DNA of 64,000 bases, taken from Heterocephalus glaber. Lineage: Eukaryota; Chordata; Mammalia; Rodentia; Bathyergidae. A model generated the notes under the pieces. It had not been told where the DNA came from. It was given only the letters and a program-made list of their open reading frames with translations, and did not search any database. Of the stretch, positions 22,645-34,362 are shown in pieces. How positions within the stretch are numbered: position 1 is the first letter of the stretch; each line of letters begins with the position of its first letter. The stretch covers positions 4,607,361 to 4,671,360 of the forward strand of contig NW_004624865.1 of NCBI RefSeq assembly GCF_000247695.1. Direction: 5' to 3'. The translations under genes and the position numbers were made by a program.

Positions 22645-24480
22645 ATTTCTAAATGCTCCTCAGCCCAGGTGTCTCAGGACCTGCCCGCCCCCTGCCGTCA
22701 CCTCCTTAGGCTGAGCTCCAGGCTCTGGTTCCATGAGTCATTGCTGCTCTGGGCTCCCGCTCACTTTTAGTCATGAAATTAATGAGCAAAAGCAGCTGGG
22801 ATCTGGCTGTTCCAAAAATAAATCAGAGCCTCAGCTCCTTTTCTTTCTTTCGCTTCCAAGACTTTGAAGTTCCACAACTTTCTCCCATGAGAATGGAACT
22901 GAAAGAGAGATTTGCAATTTTGATATCACTTTTATATCAAACTACAAAGGAAAGATCAAGAATGAACAACAAGATCAAAGGAAATGAGAGATTTACAAAG
23001 GGGAGGAGGACACGATGCTATTTTGCCCTTTTGTTTACAAGCTCTTTGGTTTTTTTCTTTGCTTTGAGATAGGGCCTCACTAGGAAGTCCAGGCTGGCCT
23101 TGAACTGACAGGGATCCTCCTGCCTCAGCCTCCCGAGTGCTGGGATCACAGGCCTGTGCCACCACGCCCAGCTGTTTACAGACTCTTTGGAAAGACAGGG
23201 ATGACCCAGAAGAGACGATCTCTCGCTGTCACTTGGGGATGGCAAGGTGTACATTGTGACAGGGGCGAGGGCAGTCACCGCGAGGAAGGAGGCCGCTCCT
23301 GGGAGCCCTGGCTGCCTGGCCTGGTGTGGATGGCAGTGAGCTGGCCTCGCCTCTGAAGTGCCCTCTGCTCACTCCTGGTATCACAACCCCACAGGGACCC
23401 CTGGGCTCACCGGATTATGACGCAGTTTTCTTTCTCACATCCGTTTCACTTCCTTCTTAGAGCTCTTGTTTTTTTCTCCCTTTCTGTGTAGGGAAAGAAA
23501 TGTCCCCTTCTCAGGAGGATGACAGGCCCCCACATTCAGCGGGGGGCTCATCAGCAGGCCCCAAAGGGCAGTGGGAGAAATCATGGCAGATCAAAACCCA
23601 GAGGGGAGAAGTCTTCTCTCTCTGCTTCCTCCCTCCCTCCCCCTCCCTTCCTTCATTTACCTCCTTCCACAAAACAGAAAATTTACAAATATGCCAATAA
23701 TATCTTAAGAGATACACGTATGTAACGATACTATAAGAAAGACACAGAAAAGGTAAACTGAGTGAGGAGAAAGCAGGCGGAAGCCAGCAGTGTTACTGTC
23801 ACAGAGGCCACATTCCTTCCTCAGGCCCCACTTGGTGTAGGCAATGCCTCGCTCCAGCTCCGTGGAAGCCAATGGGAATGCGGGACGTGGTCACATGACC
23901 AGTGCCCTTGACTCCCAGCATCTGCAAGGTGAAAATAAACCTGTTGCCAAGGAAAAGCTGTTTGTGACGGATTCCAAAACCAGTGAGAATTTTTCTGGGT
24001 TTTTGAGGAAGATGAGGCAGGAGGTGTAGCTGGGAGTAGGGCTCAGGGCCGAGGGACCCGGGCTGAAGAGGCTACTCAGGCTCAGGGGATGCATTGCCCG
24101 GAAAGTCTAGGGTCAGAGCCCATCAAAAACGTGCATCAAAGATTTTTGTAATATGCTTTCTATATCCTTTTAAATTCTGTAAAATCTGTGGTAATGTCTC
24201 CTAGATCTTAATATTGTAATTTTAAAAATGTATAACTGATATTGTGTAACAGGAAGAAAAGGTCTAAAGGTGCAGGGGAAGTGGGAGGGGTAAGGGAAAG
24301 GAAAAAAAGGAAAAAAAAAAATATGAGAAAAGGAAAAAAATGGAAACAAGGTCTTTGCAAATAGGGAAGGGTGGAGGGGGTGAAGGGAGGGCAAGGGAAG
24401 GGGAAAAAAAATGAGAACCAAGAGACTCATGTTATGGTACAAGATCCCAATGATGAATGTAACTGTATTTTATACCTAAA
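22645..24480. other. Mostly unique sequence with one B1
   Basis: 22740-22930 is AT-mixed and repeat-free. 23620-23660 is a C/T tract. 24240-24420 is an A/G-rich tract (GGAAAAAAAGG). No gene is recognised. Confidence 0.3.
23045..23172 (-). mobile_element. B1 SINE
   Basis: Minus-strand B1 (AGTCCAGGCTGGCCTTGAAC). Confidence 0.85.
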
Positions 24481-24516
24481 ATGTACCAATAAAGTTAATG
24501 GGGGGGGGAGTGCATA

Positions 24517-24562
24517 AGACAGACAGGCAGACGACAGACAGACAGACAGGCAGGCAGGCAGG
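24517..24562 (+). repeat. (ACAG/GCAG)n tetranucleotide repeat
   Basis: Alternating AGACAGACAG and GGCAGGCAGG units. Confidence 0.85.
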
Positions 24563-24696
24563 ATCTCTGCTCCAGTGAGCTCCTCCAGAGGGCAGAGACA
24601 GGCAATAGACTCATAATTAAAGTACAGAGTATAGAGAGGTTTTTCCACATGGGGATTTGTGCCAGGAGAGAGTGAGTCAGCTGCCCTCTAAGCAGA

Positions 24697-24882
24697 AAAT
24701 CAGCCCAGTGAGGTGGTGCAGGCCTGTGACTCCAGCACTCTGGGAGGCTGAGGCAGGAAGATCCAAAGTTCAATCCCAGATTGGACAACTTAGTGACTCA
24801 ATGAGCCCCTGTCTCAAAAAAAGAAAAAAGAAGAAAAACTGGAGATGTAGTTCAATCATAGATTCAATCCCTAGCACCAAAA
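24697..24882 (+). mobile_element. B1-ID dimer SINE
   Basis: Plus-strand dimer whose tail leads into the GATA microsatellite. Confidence 0.85.
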
Positions 24883-24883
24883 G

Positions 24884-24884
24884 A

Positions 24885-24932
<48 letters not shown>

Positions 24933-25226
24933 GTGGGTGAGTGGCCGGGTGGATGGATACATAGATAGATAGCTGGATAGGTAGATAGATGGGTAGGCGG
25001 GTGGGTGAATGGATAATAGATAGATAGTTGGGTGCATAGATTGATAGATAGGATGGGTGGATGGGTGGATAGAGAGACAGATGAATGGATGAGTGGATGG
25101 ATGGATGGATGATGGGTGGATACAGATAGATAGTTGGATGGGCAGATAGATGGATACACAGATGAATGGAGGGACAGATGGATAGATAGATGGATGGTTA
25201 GACAGACAGACAGACAGACAGACAGG
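24884..25226 (+). repeat. GATA/GATG/GACA compound microsatellite
   Basis: Pure GATA (about 24886-24932) gives way to mixed GATG, GGTG, GATA and GACA tetranucleotides, ending in (GACA)n near 25200-25225. Confidence 0.9.
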
Positions 25227-25730
25227 TTGGGGGGGGTCCCAGGATAGAGGTGATGTTTAAGGAAGCACCTAAAGGAGCCGAGAGTGCTGCTGAGCAGAGA
25301 CCTGAGGGAAGCAGACCACTCCAGAGATCGGGGCTATGGGTCTAATCACACCTCGTGACCCCGAGAGACACCAGCACACTGTGGGTCGGGCAGTGGCCAC
25401 TATGACACTGCAGCCGCGGCTTCTCTCTTCTGTGACCGCTGCTGCGAGCTGAGACTCGAGTCTCGCTGGACACTCTGGTTTAGTAGAAGCATCCAGAATC
25501 CCCAGAATCCAGCACCATGCAGACTGGCTCCAGCCAACTGGCAGTGCCTTCTGCCTCAGCCACTCCCCATGTGCAGCCCAGTGCGGCCAAGAAGGACATG
25601 GCCACTCATCCTCTGTCCCATGCTGCCCCTGCACGCCATCCGCGCTGAGAGGCACCTTCGTCCCGCCTGCTTCCTGGGTCACAGGGTGCACCTGCCAGGT
25701 GTGCCACATGCACCCAAACAGTCCGCAGAG

Positions 25731-25920
25731 CCACCATGGCGGCTCATGCTGGTGATCCCAGCACTCTCGGAGGCTGAGGCAGGAGGATCGAAAGTTGGAG
25801 CCCAGCCTGGACAATTTAAGTAATTTAGCACAACTCGACCTCAAAATACAAAAATTAGGAGACTGAGGCTGGAGCTCAGTGCAAAGGCCCTAGGTTCAAT
25901 CCCCAGTCCTGCAAAAAGGA
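25731..25920 (+). mobile_element. B1-ID dimer SINE
   Basis: Plus-strand dimer (GGCGGCTCATGCTGGTGATC ... GGTTCAATCCCCAGTCC). Confidence 0.85.
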
Positions 25921-26229
25921 AAAAAATTCATTAGCCAACCTGGATTCGTCCAGGGAACGTGTTTGAGACCTACACAGTGCTGCTTTGCCTTTCTCAAAGG
26001 TCATTGGCTCTGTTGGTTTTTTACTTTGGTTTGAAAAGATGTTTTTATTTTTCTCTGATTATATAAGTGGTGAGCAGCAGCATTCAGAGCTGAAATCTCT
26101 GCTCCAGGAGGATGCAAGTGTTCTAGAGCCAAAAATAGATGTGTGAAGTCAGTGAATTCAGGGAATTCAGATAAAACAGAGAGGAGGATTGCACAGTGCT
26201 GACATCCTGTGACCCCCAGTGCAAGAGAG

Positions 26230-26415
26230 GCCAAGGGACTGGGTGTGGGGCACGTGCCTGTGAGCCCAGCACTTTGGGAAGCTGAGGCAGGAGGATGCAA
26301 GTTCAAGCCCAGCCTGGGCAACTTAGTGGTTTAGCAAGACCCTGTCTCAAAATGCAAAGTGGGGGGGGGGCTCAGTCTGAAGACGCCAAATTGAGTCCCA
26401 AGCCAGGGAAGCACG
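26230..26415 (+). mobile_element. B1-ID dimer SINE
   Basis: Plus-strand dimer with a G9 run replacing part of the second unit's start. Confidence 0.8.
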
Positions 26416-27009
26416 TGGCGACCAGGCTGCTGGGCGCACTGGTGAGAAGATCCCTCCATGCCTAGGGAGGGATTCACGCCCAGAAGGAGGAAAGCTGTCA
26501 GGGAGGAGTGTGAGGACCTGGATGCCCCACAGGCCTGTGGCACTTGCTGCCCTTGGGAGAAGTCACTAGGTGCATCTGTAGGCATCTCCCTGTCTCTGCT
26601 CCTTAGGGCCACCTGGCCAGGTGGACACCACCATCCTTCCTCCAGCTTTTCCTGAGCTCCCTCCTACCTCCCTTCACCTCTAGGCCTCCCTCCATTCTCA
26701 TTCAGAGACCAGAAGAAGCCAACAATGGCCACTAGCTCATGGGCTTCTCTCTATGTCCCTCCTCACCATCTAGTTGGGGCAACCTCTCTCTTACAGCCCA
26801 AAGGCTCTCCTGACAAAAATCTACCCTCAAGAGTTAACTAACATATAAAAGCCTGTCAGTCACCTCTTTCTTTTCAAAATTTGTCAGCATTTTTCTTTCC
26901 TCATATTCGTGAAATAGAGTGTGCTGGCTGCCCCAAGTTGACCAGTAGAACATTCTAGAAAGAACTTGGCTCATGGAACTCAGGAAACAGAAAAGAAGGA
27001 ATGGTAACA

Positions 27010-27089
27010 TTTTTTTTGGACCGGGGATTGAACTCAGGACCTTGGCTTGCAAGGCAGGCGACAGAACCACTGAGCTAAATCCCTGGCCC
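27010..27089 (-). mobile_element. ID SINE
   Basis: Minus-strand ID body with T-run. Approximate duplications GAATGGTAA and GAATAGTAA flank it. Confidence 0.9.
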
Positions 27090-27279
27090 AGAATAGTAAT
27101 GTTTTGAGAGAGAGGGAGAGATAGAGCTGAATTAACCTGGAGACTTGTGTCCTGAAAGGTCCCAAGAGCCCATACTATGGCCACTCCCAAGGTGGTCCCT
27201 CCGCAGAAACTCTGTGGGGACAGAGGAAACTCTCTGTGGGGAAGCAAGGCTTGAGCCTGCATCTCTGGGTGAGGGGCTT

Positions 27280-27600
27280 GTGGCAGTTAGGGTGGATTGT
27301 CAACTGGATTGGCTTGGGAACTACCCTGTAGATTAGCAGAGCTCACTTCTGGGTGTGTCTGGTCGGTCACGGAGGGTGACCCTGGGGTCCATATCTGGTC
27401 ACTACCCCTTCCTCTCTGACTCTGTTCCCTTGCTCTGCTTCCTGGCCACCATGAACTGAGCAGCTTTGCTCCCTCATACCCTTCCGCTATGATGTTCCTG
27501 CCTTGGAGCAGCCAGCTATGGACTGAATCCCCTGAATCTGTGAGCCAGATCCAACCTCTCCTTCTTTAAATTGTGGGTGCCAGGTATCAGGAGCCAGCAC
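27280..27600 (+). mobile_element. Probable LTR-like interspersed repeat
   Basis: GATTGTCAACTGGATTGGCTTGGG near the start and CTATGGACTGAATCCC...GTGAGCC...CCTCTCCTTCTTTAAATTGT near the end resemble rodent LTR-class repeats. Boundaries and family are not certain. Confidence 0.35.
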
Positions 27601-28424
27601 TGGGAAAGCTGACATGATCTGGAATTGGAGAAGCCCAAGACTGACCTTGTGGTCTGGGCTGGGCCTGCCCCTGTGCTGCCTCTGTCCCTCTGTCCATAGC
27701 CTGAGCCATGACCTGACTCACACCCTGCTTGGCCACCACACTCCTGCATAGCTGGGCCTGAGGGGAAAAAAGGGCCTGGGGCCTGGGGAAGCAGTGTTTC
27801 ATGTGAGGACAATGTGAAGGGAGACCCATCTGCCCGCTAGTGTTGGGGGATGCAGGGAGCCCCCTACTTTGTCCTAGTGGACTCTGGTCGCATGCTCTCT
27901 GGTCCCCAAGGACACTGTGCCTCGATCCCTGTGTGGGCTCAGAGACAGCCCTGAAGCTACCCATCTGTGAGCCAGCATCTGGACTTCGTTTTATTTTCTT
28001 TGTTTGCTTTCAAATAGCAGAACAAGTGGCAGATGCGGTGGGCAGATGACGCCTTCCCTGCACTTCACAAAATAGCAGCAGCTGCAGACACTGCTGGCCC
28101 AGCGAAGTCCTTGTCTCCCAAGTGTCTGCAGGATGGCACCTTGCGCCAGGGAAGACTCGGGCTGCTGTCCTTCCTTCCACCCAGGGCTCTGAAGAGACTG
28201 GAAGCTCCTGGCTCAGGGCCTCCTACCTGAACCATTGCTCTGCCCCAGAGACCCTGTGATTTCTCCCCATGGACAACTGTGACAAGAACAAATGGTCTCC
28301 AACACCCTCTGATTCCTAGTGTTATCAATAAAATCTGCTGAGTACTCTATGGAGTACTAATTTATGCTCTGTGCAAAAATATCAATTAAAACTGGAGATA
28401 AAAATGAAAGGAATGTACTGCTCT

Positions 28425-28560
28425 GCACAGTGTGTCCCCAAGTTCATGTGCTACTGGGGACCTCAGGATGTGGTCTTATTTGGAAATAGTTTTTGCAGGT
28501 ATAATTAAGTAAAAAGAAGTCACACTGGGGTAAGGTGGGCCCATATGACTAGTGTCTTTG
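28425..28560 (+). mobile_element. MLT1-like LTR fragment
   Basis: ACCTCAGGATGTGGTCTTAT TTGGAAATAG and GTGGGCCCATATGACTAGTG TC resemble the 5' half of MLT1-type MaLR LTRs. It is cut off where the mariner-derived piece begins. Confidence 0.5.
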
Positions 28561-28563
28561 GAT

Positions 28564-28832
28564 GCACTGTCCTGGCTGCCTCGTATCCTAAGTGGATTCG
28601 GTACGTTTCCCTTTCCTGGTCAGTTTGACTTTGAGGAAGAGCCGGAAGTCGCATGGTGCCAGATCCGGTGACTAAGGTGGGTGAGGACACAGCCTTCCTT
28701 TCCGCTGAGTGGCGCTCGGCAGCAGCAGTCACTGTATTTGTGATCACAGCTGGTAAAGACCCTCAGGAAAGAGGACTCCAGAGCTGCTGCAGGAAGTGGC
28801 GAGGACAGTGGGATGAGTGTGTTCAAAGTGAG
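28564..28832. mobile_element. Mariner-derived fold-back piece
   Basis: 28564-28746 is a minus-strand copy of the mariner transposase tail. 28747-28832 continues with a plus-strand copy (AAAGACCCTCAGGAAAGAGG...). The junction (GTGATCAC then AGCTGGTAAAGACC) matches the left edge of the element at 2995-3335, so those two loci belong to one subfamily. Both outer ends are truncated. It interrupts or abuts an MLT1-like LTR fragment. Confidence 0.65.
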
Positions 28833-28834
28833 CT

Positions 28835-31030
28835 GCTGCCCGAGTCTAGGCCTTCAGTGACAAGACAGGCACTGCCCAGCGTGTTGCTCTCTGGAGCCAG
28901 GCTGCCTTTCTGTGTAGAGCCTGGGAACCTCTTTCCAACTCTGGGCCAAGCCTCTGAAAGCCACCAGGCACCCACAGTGCCCCTCTCCTGTGAGCCATCC
29001 AGGCAGGTGATTTTGGAGAAGTGGTTCAGGTCACAGGCACCTCCGCTGTGGGCCTCCCCGGGCCGGGACAAAGCCCAGATTGTGGCCCCAGGACACAGCT
29101 GAGAAAGGGAGCTGATGGAATCCTCCAGCACATACCCCATCTTCTGTAGGGTTCTCTGAGCCAGGGCCCCGTGGCTTCTGCTGGAGTCCCCTCTGGAAGA
29201 GAGGTCACACTCGCATTCCCATGTCCTCGGGGCTCTGCAGAGAGCACCCATCTGGGTCCCTTGGAACGGAGCAAACATCAAGGCTGCCACCTGGTGCTGA
29301 GTGACAACCCAGTGCCAGGCAGGAGATGGCAGCAGAGCCTGGGAGGCAGGAACAGCGTTGGCCAGAGAGGGACAGGACAGGCAGTCCCCAGCCCCACTGC
29401 AGAGCAGGACCTGGAGCCCAGGGCTGGGCCTCTGGCCTCTTTTTAGGGGTCCTGTGTGCTGCACCCCCAGAGGATCCTGGGCTGGGATTCAAAACGGGGG
29501 GTGGGCTCCCAGCTGCACCCTACACCTTATATTCCCTTGGGGACATTGGTAAGACTCTGTGCCGCTTGGGGCTGTTTTTCATTCCCAAGACCTTAGACCG
29601 CAAGGAGAAGACCAGTAAGTTTGCTCTGTTCTTGGAAAAATAATGATTTGGCCAAAAAAAAAAAATCTCCTAAAGCCAACAATGACTGAAATCACTGCAC
29701 ACATTCTGTCATTGAGCTGTCCACTCCCCGGCATCCACGGGGAGAAAAAACAAGGTTCTAAATCTGTTTTCCATATTATGTTATCCATAATTAGGTCCTG
29801 GCTTTAAAAAAATATCACTTACATCATTCCAATGAGAAAGCATGAGTTTTACCATCGGGTGGAAGAAGCAGATCAGGGAAAGAGCTCACCAGAGGGGAAA
29901 CTGAAGCTGACCAGTTGTAGAGCTGGGAGGGAGGTTGACCAGATCTCCCTGTTGGAACCACCTGTGCTCTATAATGCTCTACAGCTCTTTGCTCAGAAGG
30001 AGGGGCTCCCAAAGCCTGGGCCCAAGTTCAAGTTCCAGGTCAGCCCCAGGCCGGGTCCCCAGGTCCACACAGCAGCCCACAGGGGGCTGGAAGACACCCC
30101 AGGTCCCTCCAGGATGAGTCACAGGCCCCGGGATCCTACACCCAGTGTCTACACAATGCCTGCTTCTTCCTCCCAGGCAGCCTTAAGCCATGCCCAGCTC
30201 AGGCACCTGGGGACAGAGTCTGGCCCCCAGGAGGGGCTGGGGGACCGAGGGTCCAGTGACCTGCATCAAGGACAGGGTCTGTGGAGGAGCCCTGCTGGCT
30301 TTAACAAGATGTGTGAGATGCGTTCCTGTGGACATTGTGTCCAGCTCCCTCATTCACCTGCTGGACAGACTGAGTCCTGGTCGCTGTCTTTGGGCCTCAG
30401 TTTCCCCACATGTTAAATGGGGCTCTTACAGGGGAGATTGGATGCAGGGGCATCACCCAGAGCAGGGGCAGCTGTGGGCAGACACTCAGTGACAGGAAGC
30501 ATCATACACATGCTCAGGGCCTGGATCCTGGTCCTCATCCCCCAGGGAAGGGATGCTGTGTGCTCTTTGGTACCCAGAATTCCAGGATTCTGACCTTGCA
30601 GATGCTGACTTGTGGCAGATCTGTTTGCCCTGTGGCCTCTCCTCAGTGGCTATCTGGGGAGAAATTCAAAGCAAATAGACTCAACAGACCCCAGACACTC
30701 CCTGGGGGCACCTGTCACCAAAGCTTCTTTCCTCCACCCTTGACAAGCAGGCTAGTTTCCTGAGTGCCACTAACTGTCAAAATGGCTGCTGGGGAGCCAT
30801 AGTCATGAAGTGGGCCAGAGTAGGCCTGCTGGTGCCAGGTGGACCCAGGATGGGGACCAGGGGCAGCCCAGTGAGCTTGTCAGAGCCATGGCTCCCAAGC
30901 AGAGGGGTCTCCAGCACGCTTGTAGGCTGGGGTCACTGGGAAGACTTCAGAGTCAGCCGCTGCCAGGGACCCACGCTCAGGTGATGGGGTTGGGCTCTGC
31001 TGTGACCCGGGCAGCTGGCAGGACCTCACA
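28835..31030. other. GC-rich unique sequence, no gene recognised
   Basis: Open frames of up to 213 codons exist on both strands (for example 28823-29464 minus, 29832-30416 plus) but overlap each other and show no domains, as expected in GC-rich DNA. One short MIR lies at 30383. Confidence 0.3.
30383..30425 (-). mobile_element. MIR SINE fragment
   Basis: TTTGGGCCTCAGTTTCCCCA CATGTTAAATGGG, inverse MIR. Confidence 0.55.
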
Positions 31031-31034
31031 CCCT

Positions 31035-31350
31035 CTCTGATTATTTGCTTAAATAAAGACTTTATTGAATAAAACTGTGACTTCCAGTTGCCACAGCTCA
31101 TTCTAGGTTTGAGAAGGAGATTAAGCAGCTATTATGTCTCACAGAACAGCTTCTCAATCCAGTTTATTTTTTATTCTTTTGGCTCGCTCTCCGAGGCGCT
31201 CACAGCTGTGACGTTAGCAAGCTCCCGTTTGGGCAGGGAGGCGGTGGGAAGAAAAGAAGCTGTGAGCTGGTTTTTTGAGCGTGAGTTGAGCCTGTCAGCT
31301 CTGACCTTTCCATTCCCGCTCCGCGCTATTCAACACAAGCCCTGACATTT
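31035..31350. other. Candidate conserved non-coding element
   Basis: Repeat-free block with a palindromic core AATAAAGACTTTATT at 31052-31066, TGACGTTAGC near 31209, and long non-repetitive AT/GC-mixed text. Function unknown. Confidence 0.3.
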
Positions 31351-31847
31351 AGGAGACAGCAGAGCCGCCCACATCTTTATCCTCCTGGCCGACCCCTTTG
31401 CAGAGCCTCCTTGTTGCAGAGATAGCTGACAAAGTAGCCTGGTATCTCTGCTACTTCTGGTCCCTGGCTTTCAGAAATTGCAGGGGAGGCGGGCGGCTGG
31501 GAGATGAACGTGTGCAGCCAATGCTTCCCCTGCCTGGGCCCCACCTGCCACACACAGCCGGCTCCACAGGGTTCCACGCTGCAATCGTAGCTCTGCAGGT
31601 GTCGGAAGCAAGGGAAACAGGTGGAAGCCCACTCCAGAGCTCCTATTTTTAGCCCAGTCTATTTCAGTGGAAGTGATGACTTCAAGGTGACTGGCAAGAG
31701 AAAATGTGTCTGTTTGCACAGTAATGGTTTTGCCCAAAAAAGGAATGAATAACCCCAAGGTGATCCACAGGCTGAGTGAAAGGAAAAACCACAAGGGGAG
31801 ACTTGGAGAAGGCACCAGATAGGGACCTTTTAAGGATATTTGTAGAG

Positions 31848-32022
31848 TCAGGCATGGTGACGTACACCTGCCATCCCAGAACATTGGGAGGCTGAGGCAG
31901 GAGGATTGCAAGTTCAAACCCAGGCTGGTAACTTAGTGATTTAGTGAGACCCATCTCAAAATAAAAAGCCACAAGGGCTGACAGTGTAGCTCAGAGTGAA
32001 GGCCCTGGGTTCAATCCCCAGT
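31848..32022 (+). mobile_element. B1-ID dimer SINE
   Basis: Plus-strand dimer (CAGGCATGGTGACGTACACC ... GGGTTCAATCCCCAGT). Confidence 0.85.
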
Positions 32023-32023
32023 A

Positions 32024-32098
32024 AGAAGAGATAGAGAAGGAAGGAGAAGGAAGAGGAGGAGGAGGAGGAGGGGAGGAGGAGGGGGAGGGGGAGGAGGA
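32024..32098 (+). repeat. Purine-rich (GAAGGA/GGA)n tract
   Basis: Expanded A-tail of the B1-ID dimer just upstream (31848-32022), now a GGA-rich tract. Confidence 0.85.
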
Positions 32099-32339
32099 AT
32101 AAATACTGAAACAATAATTGCTGACCACAATGATTACTATAACAAGAATGGCTTTGTGTAAGACTGAACAATTACCGGATGGACACTTATGGACCGACTT
32201 TTTGTATCAGGTGTAGTGGGCTCTGTAGAAGTTTGTGGTTCTGGTAGAGTCCTTTGTGCTGGTTACTACCAGGCCCTCATGGGTAAGAATCCCTCCTTCT
32301 TAACCTCCCAGCTTTATTTAACTCATTCATTCATTTATT

Positions 32340-32452
32340 CATATGTTTTTTGGGATAAGGTCTTGCTACATAGCCCAGACTGGCCTCGAACTCACAGCAA
32401 TCCTCCTGCCTCAGCTTCCTGAGTGCTAGGAGGCATGTGCCACCATGCCCAG
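32340..32452 (-). mobile_element. B1 SINE
   Basis: Minus-strand B1 (CCCAGACTGGCCTCGAACTC). Confidence 0.85.
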
Positions 32453-33075
32453 CCCATTTACCCCTTTGGGGGTTCACAGGGCTGCCCTAGGGACTCCATT
32501 TTGAATCTGACGACACTCAGATTTCTTTCACAGGCCTTGGAGATGACCCATGGAGGCACTGGGACAGTGGCGAAGGTGCTGCCCAGGGTGGGTCCTGAAG
32601 AGGGTCAGAGCCTGCTTGAGTCCCCAGGACCCATCCCAGTCGGGCTGGGAGGCCAGTCCCTTCTGGACTCTGCCCAGGACACTGAGTTTTTGTTTGCATT
32701 GTTTCTCAGTAAGATACAATGTCACACAGAGGTCTCTTTTGGTTCCAGCAACCCATGGCTCAAGTCCCATTAAGCTGAGATGGGGCTGGAATATTTTCTA
32801 GGAATTAGACAGGGCTGGCACACTGTATATTATTATATTATTAACATGTTTACTTTGGATATTGTCTTGTGATACTATGTAATATAATAATGGAGAATAC
32901 AGTAAGTAGGTGATCCTGCACCTCAGGGAAGCAGGAGGTGGAAATCAGGTTCCGCCTGTGAGGACGGTGGCCTCCCCACTTCCCCAGAGAGCTGACAACC
33001 ACGCACGGTCCCGACTTCTGGTTTTGAGGCCAACCTTTCAATGCATGGTTGTTGGGTCAACAAATTTTAAAAATA

Positions 33076-33147
33076 TTTTTCTTTCTTTCTTTATTCTTTC
33101 TTTCTTTCTTTCTTTCTTTCTTCTTTCTTCCTTTCTTCCTTTCTTGC
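33076..33147 (+). repeat. (TTTC)n microsatellite
   Basis: A TTTC/TTCC tract forming the tail of the minus-strand dimer at 33150-33315. Confidence 0.9.
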
Positions 33148-33149
33148 AG

Positions 33150-33315
33150 CACTGGAGATTGAACCCAGGGCTTTTCACTGAGCTACATCCCCTGTTTTAG
33201 TTTTTGTTTTGAGACAGGGCCTTGCTAAGTGGTTAAGTTGCCCAGCTTGGGCTCAAACTGGGCTCATCCTCCTGCCTCAGCCTCCTAGGGTGCTGGGATG
33301 ATAGGTGTGCACTGT
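33150..33315 (-). mobile_element. B1-ID dimer SINE
   Basis: Minus-strand dimer beside the TTTC tract. Confidence 0.85.
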
Positions 33316-33654
33316 GGGACTTTATTCTCTCTGTGTCTTTTTAACTCTACCTCAAATTCTTCAAAATGTTGACTTGATTAAAGGCAAGATTGTTATACAC
33401 CTATTAGTTTAAAAGGCATAAATTCCCATGGAAATAAATTTTCATGCAGAACATAATACTCTACATTTCAGTCCAAACCATTTGGCTGTTTTCATTTTGT
33501 GGTGTCTTAATAATACATTTAGACCTCTCCATTTGTCTTATTAATTTGAAGCAATATTTATTGACTCTTACTTATGAAAACTAAAAAATTTAGCTCATTT
33601 TTCATAGCTTCTGCCTCTTTCCCAAATTCTTGAAATTTTCTTCTTTTTCTTTTC

Positions 33655-33785
33655 TCCCCTCAGTACTGGGTATTGTCTTAAAATACGGCCTCATTAAGTC
33701 ACCCAGACTGAGCTTGAACTGGTGATTCTCCTGCCTCAGCCTCCCAGAGTGCTGAAATTACAGGAGTGCACCACCGCACCTGGTT
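33655..33785 (-). mobile_element. B1-ID dimer SINE, truncated
   Basis: Minus-strand dimer with a shortened tRNA-like unit. Confidence 0.8.
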
Positions 33786-33797
33786 CCAACTTCTCGC

Positions 33798-33882
33798 TTT
33801 TTTTTTTTTGGTACCGGGGATCAAACTCAGGACCTTGCACTTGCGAGGCAGGCTCAGCGCCACTGAGCTAAATCTCTGGCCC
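33798..33882 (-). mobile_element. ID SINE
   Basis: Minus-strand ID (GGTACCGGGGATCAAACTCA ... GAGCTAAATCTCTGGCCC). Confidence 0.9.
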
Positions 33883-33965
33883 TGTACTTCCAATTTAAAA
33901 TCACCTTTTTTCAACATGCTGACTATTGAATTCAAATAAATAATGTTTATAATAGAATCATGGTA

Positions 33966-34000
33966 ATTGCTTCTCGGCCTTTTGGCTAAGATCAAGTGTA
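33966..34000 (+). pseudogene. 3'-truncated U2 snRNA retropseudogene (tailless)
   Basis: Thirty-five bases match the 5' end of U2 snRNA, from the first nucleotide (one change, ATTGCTTCTC for ATCGCTTCTC) through stem-loop I to ...CAAGTGTA, where the match ends abruptly. It has no A-tail. It is bracketed by direct repeats TAATAGAATCATGGT at 33950-33964 and 34001-34015. This structure is that of a tailless retropseudogene of a small RNA. It is too short to encode a functional U2. Confidence 0.9.
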
Positions 34001-34025
34001 TAATAGAATCATGGTGCAAGTTGTA

Positions 34026-34362
34026 CAGTGAACCCTCGAGTTATGAACAGCTTGACATACAAACACCTTGGGTTGTGACCAGAATTTTAGTTTTAACTTT
34101 TGACCAAAGTCTTGAGTTATGACCCAAACACCAGCTGCTTGTGCTTCCAGATGGTCTCAGATGCAGATTTAACCCTTAAAGAGTTCTGGAAGGAACATGA
34201 CAACAGCCTTGCCTGTGTGGGGGTGAGAAATCCTGGGCCAGTGTCTCTCTAAGGACACTGAGATCTGTCTGTGTACAGGAGAGAGACTTTGAAGGCAATT
34301 GACCAACTCGAGTTACAACCAGCCCACGGGAATAATTGAGTCCATAAGTCAAGGGTCCACTG
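34026..34362 (+). mobile_element. Tigger/pogo-like DNA transposon, internally deleted
   Basis: TA-flanked terminal inverted repeats are visible: left CAGTGAACCCTCGAGTTATG, right the complement of CAGTGGACCCTTGACTTATG. Inside, codons at 34172-34198 read TLKEFWKEH, a motif of Tigger transposases. At 337 bp it is a non-autonomous deletion derivative. It lies 25 bp from the U2 insertion. Confidence 0.7.

Noticed and set aside
24770..25159. Frame rich in Tyr, Leu, Ser, Ile and His-Pro-Pro
   Set aside because: It is the translation of the GATA/GATG microsatellite.
28823..29464. Minus-strand open frame of 213 codons
   Set aside because: No family resemblance, overlapped by several frames on both strands, and partly derived from mariner-flanking sequence.
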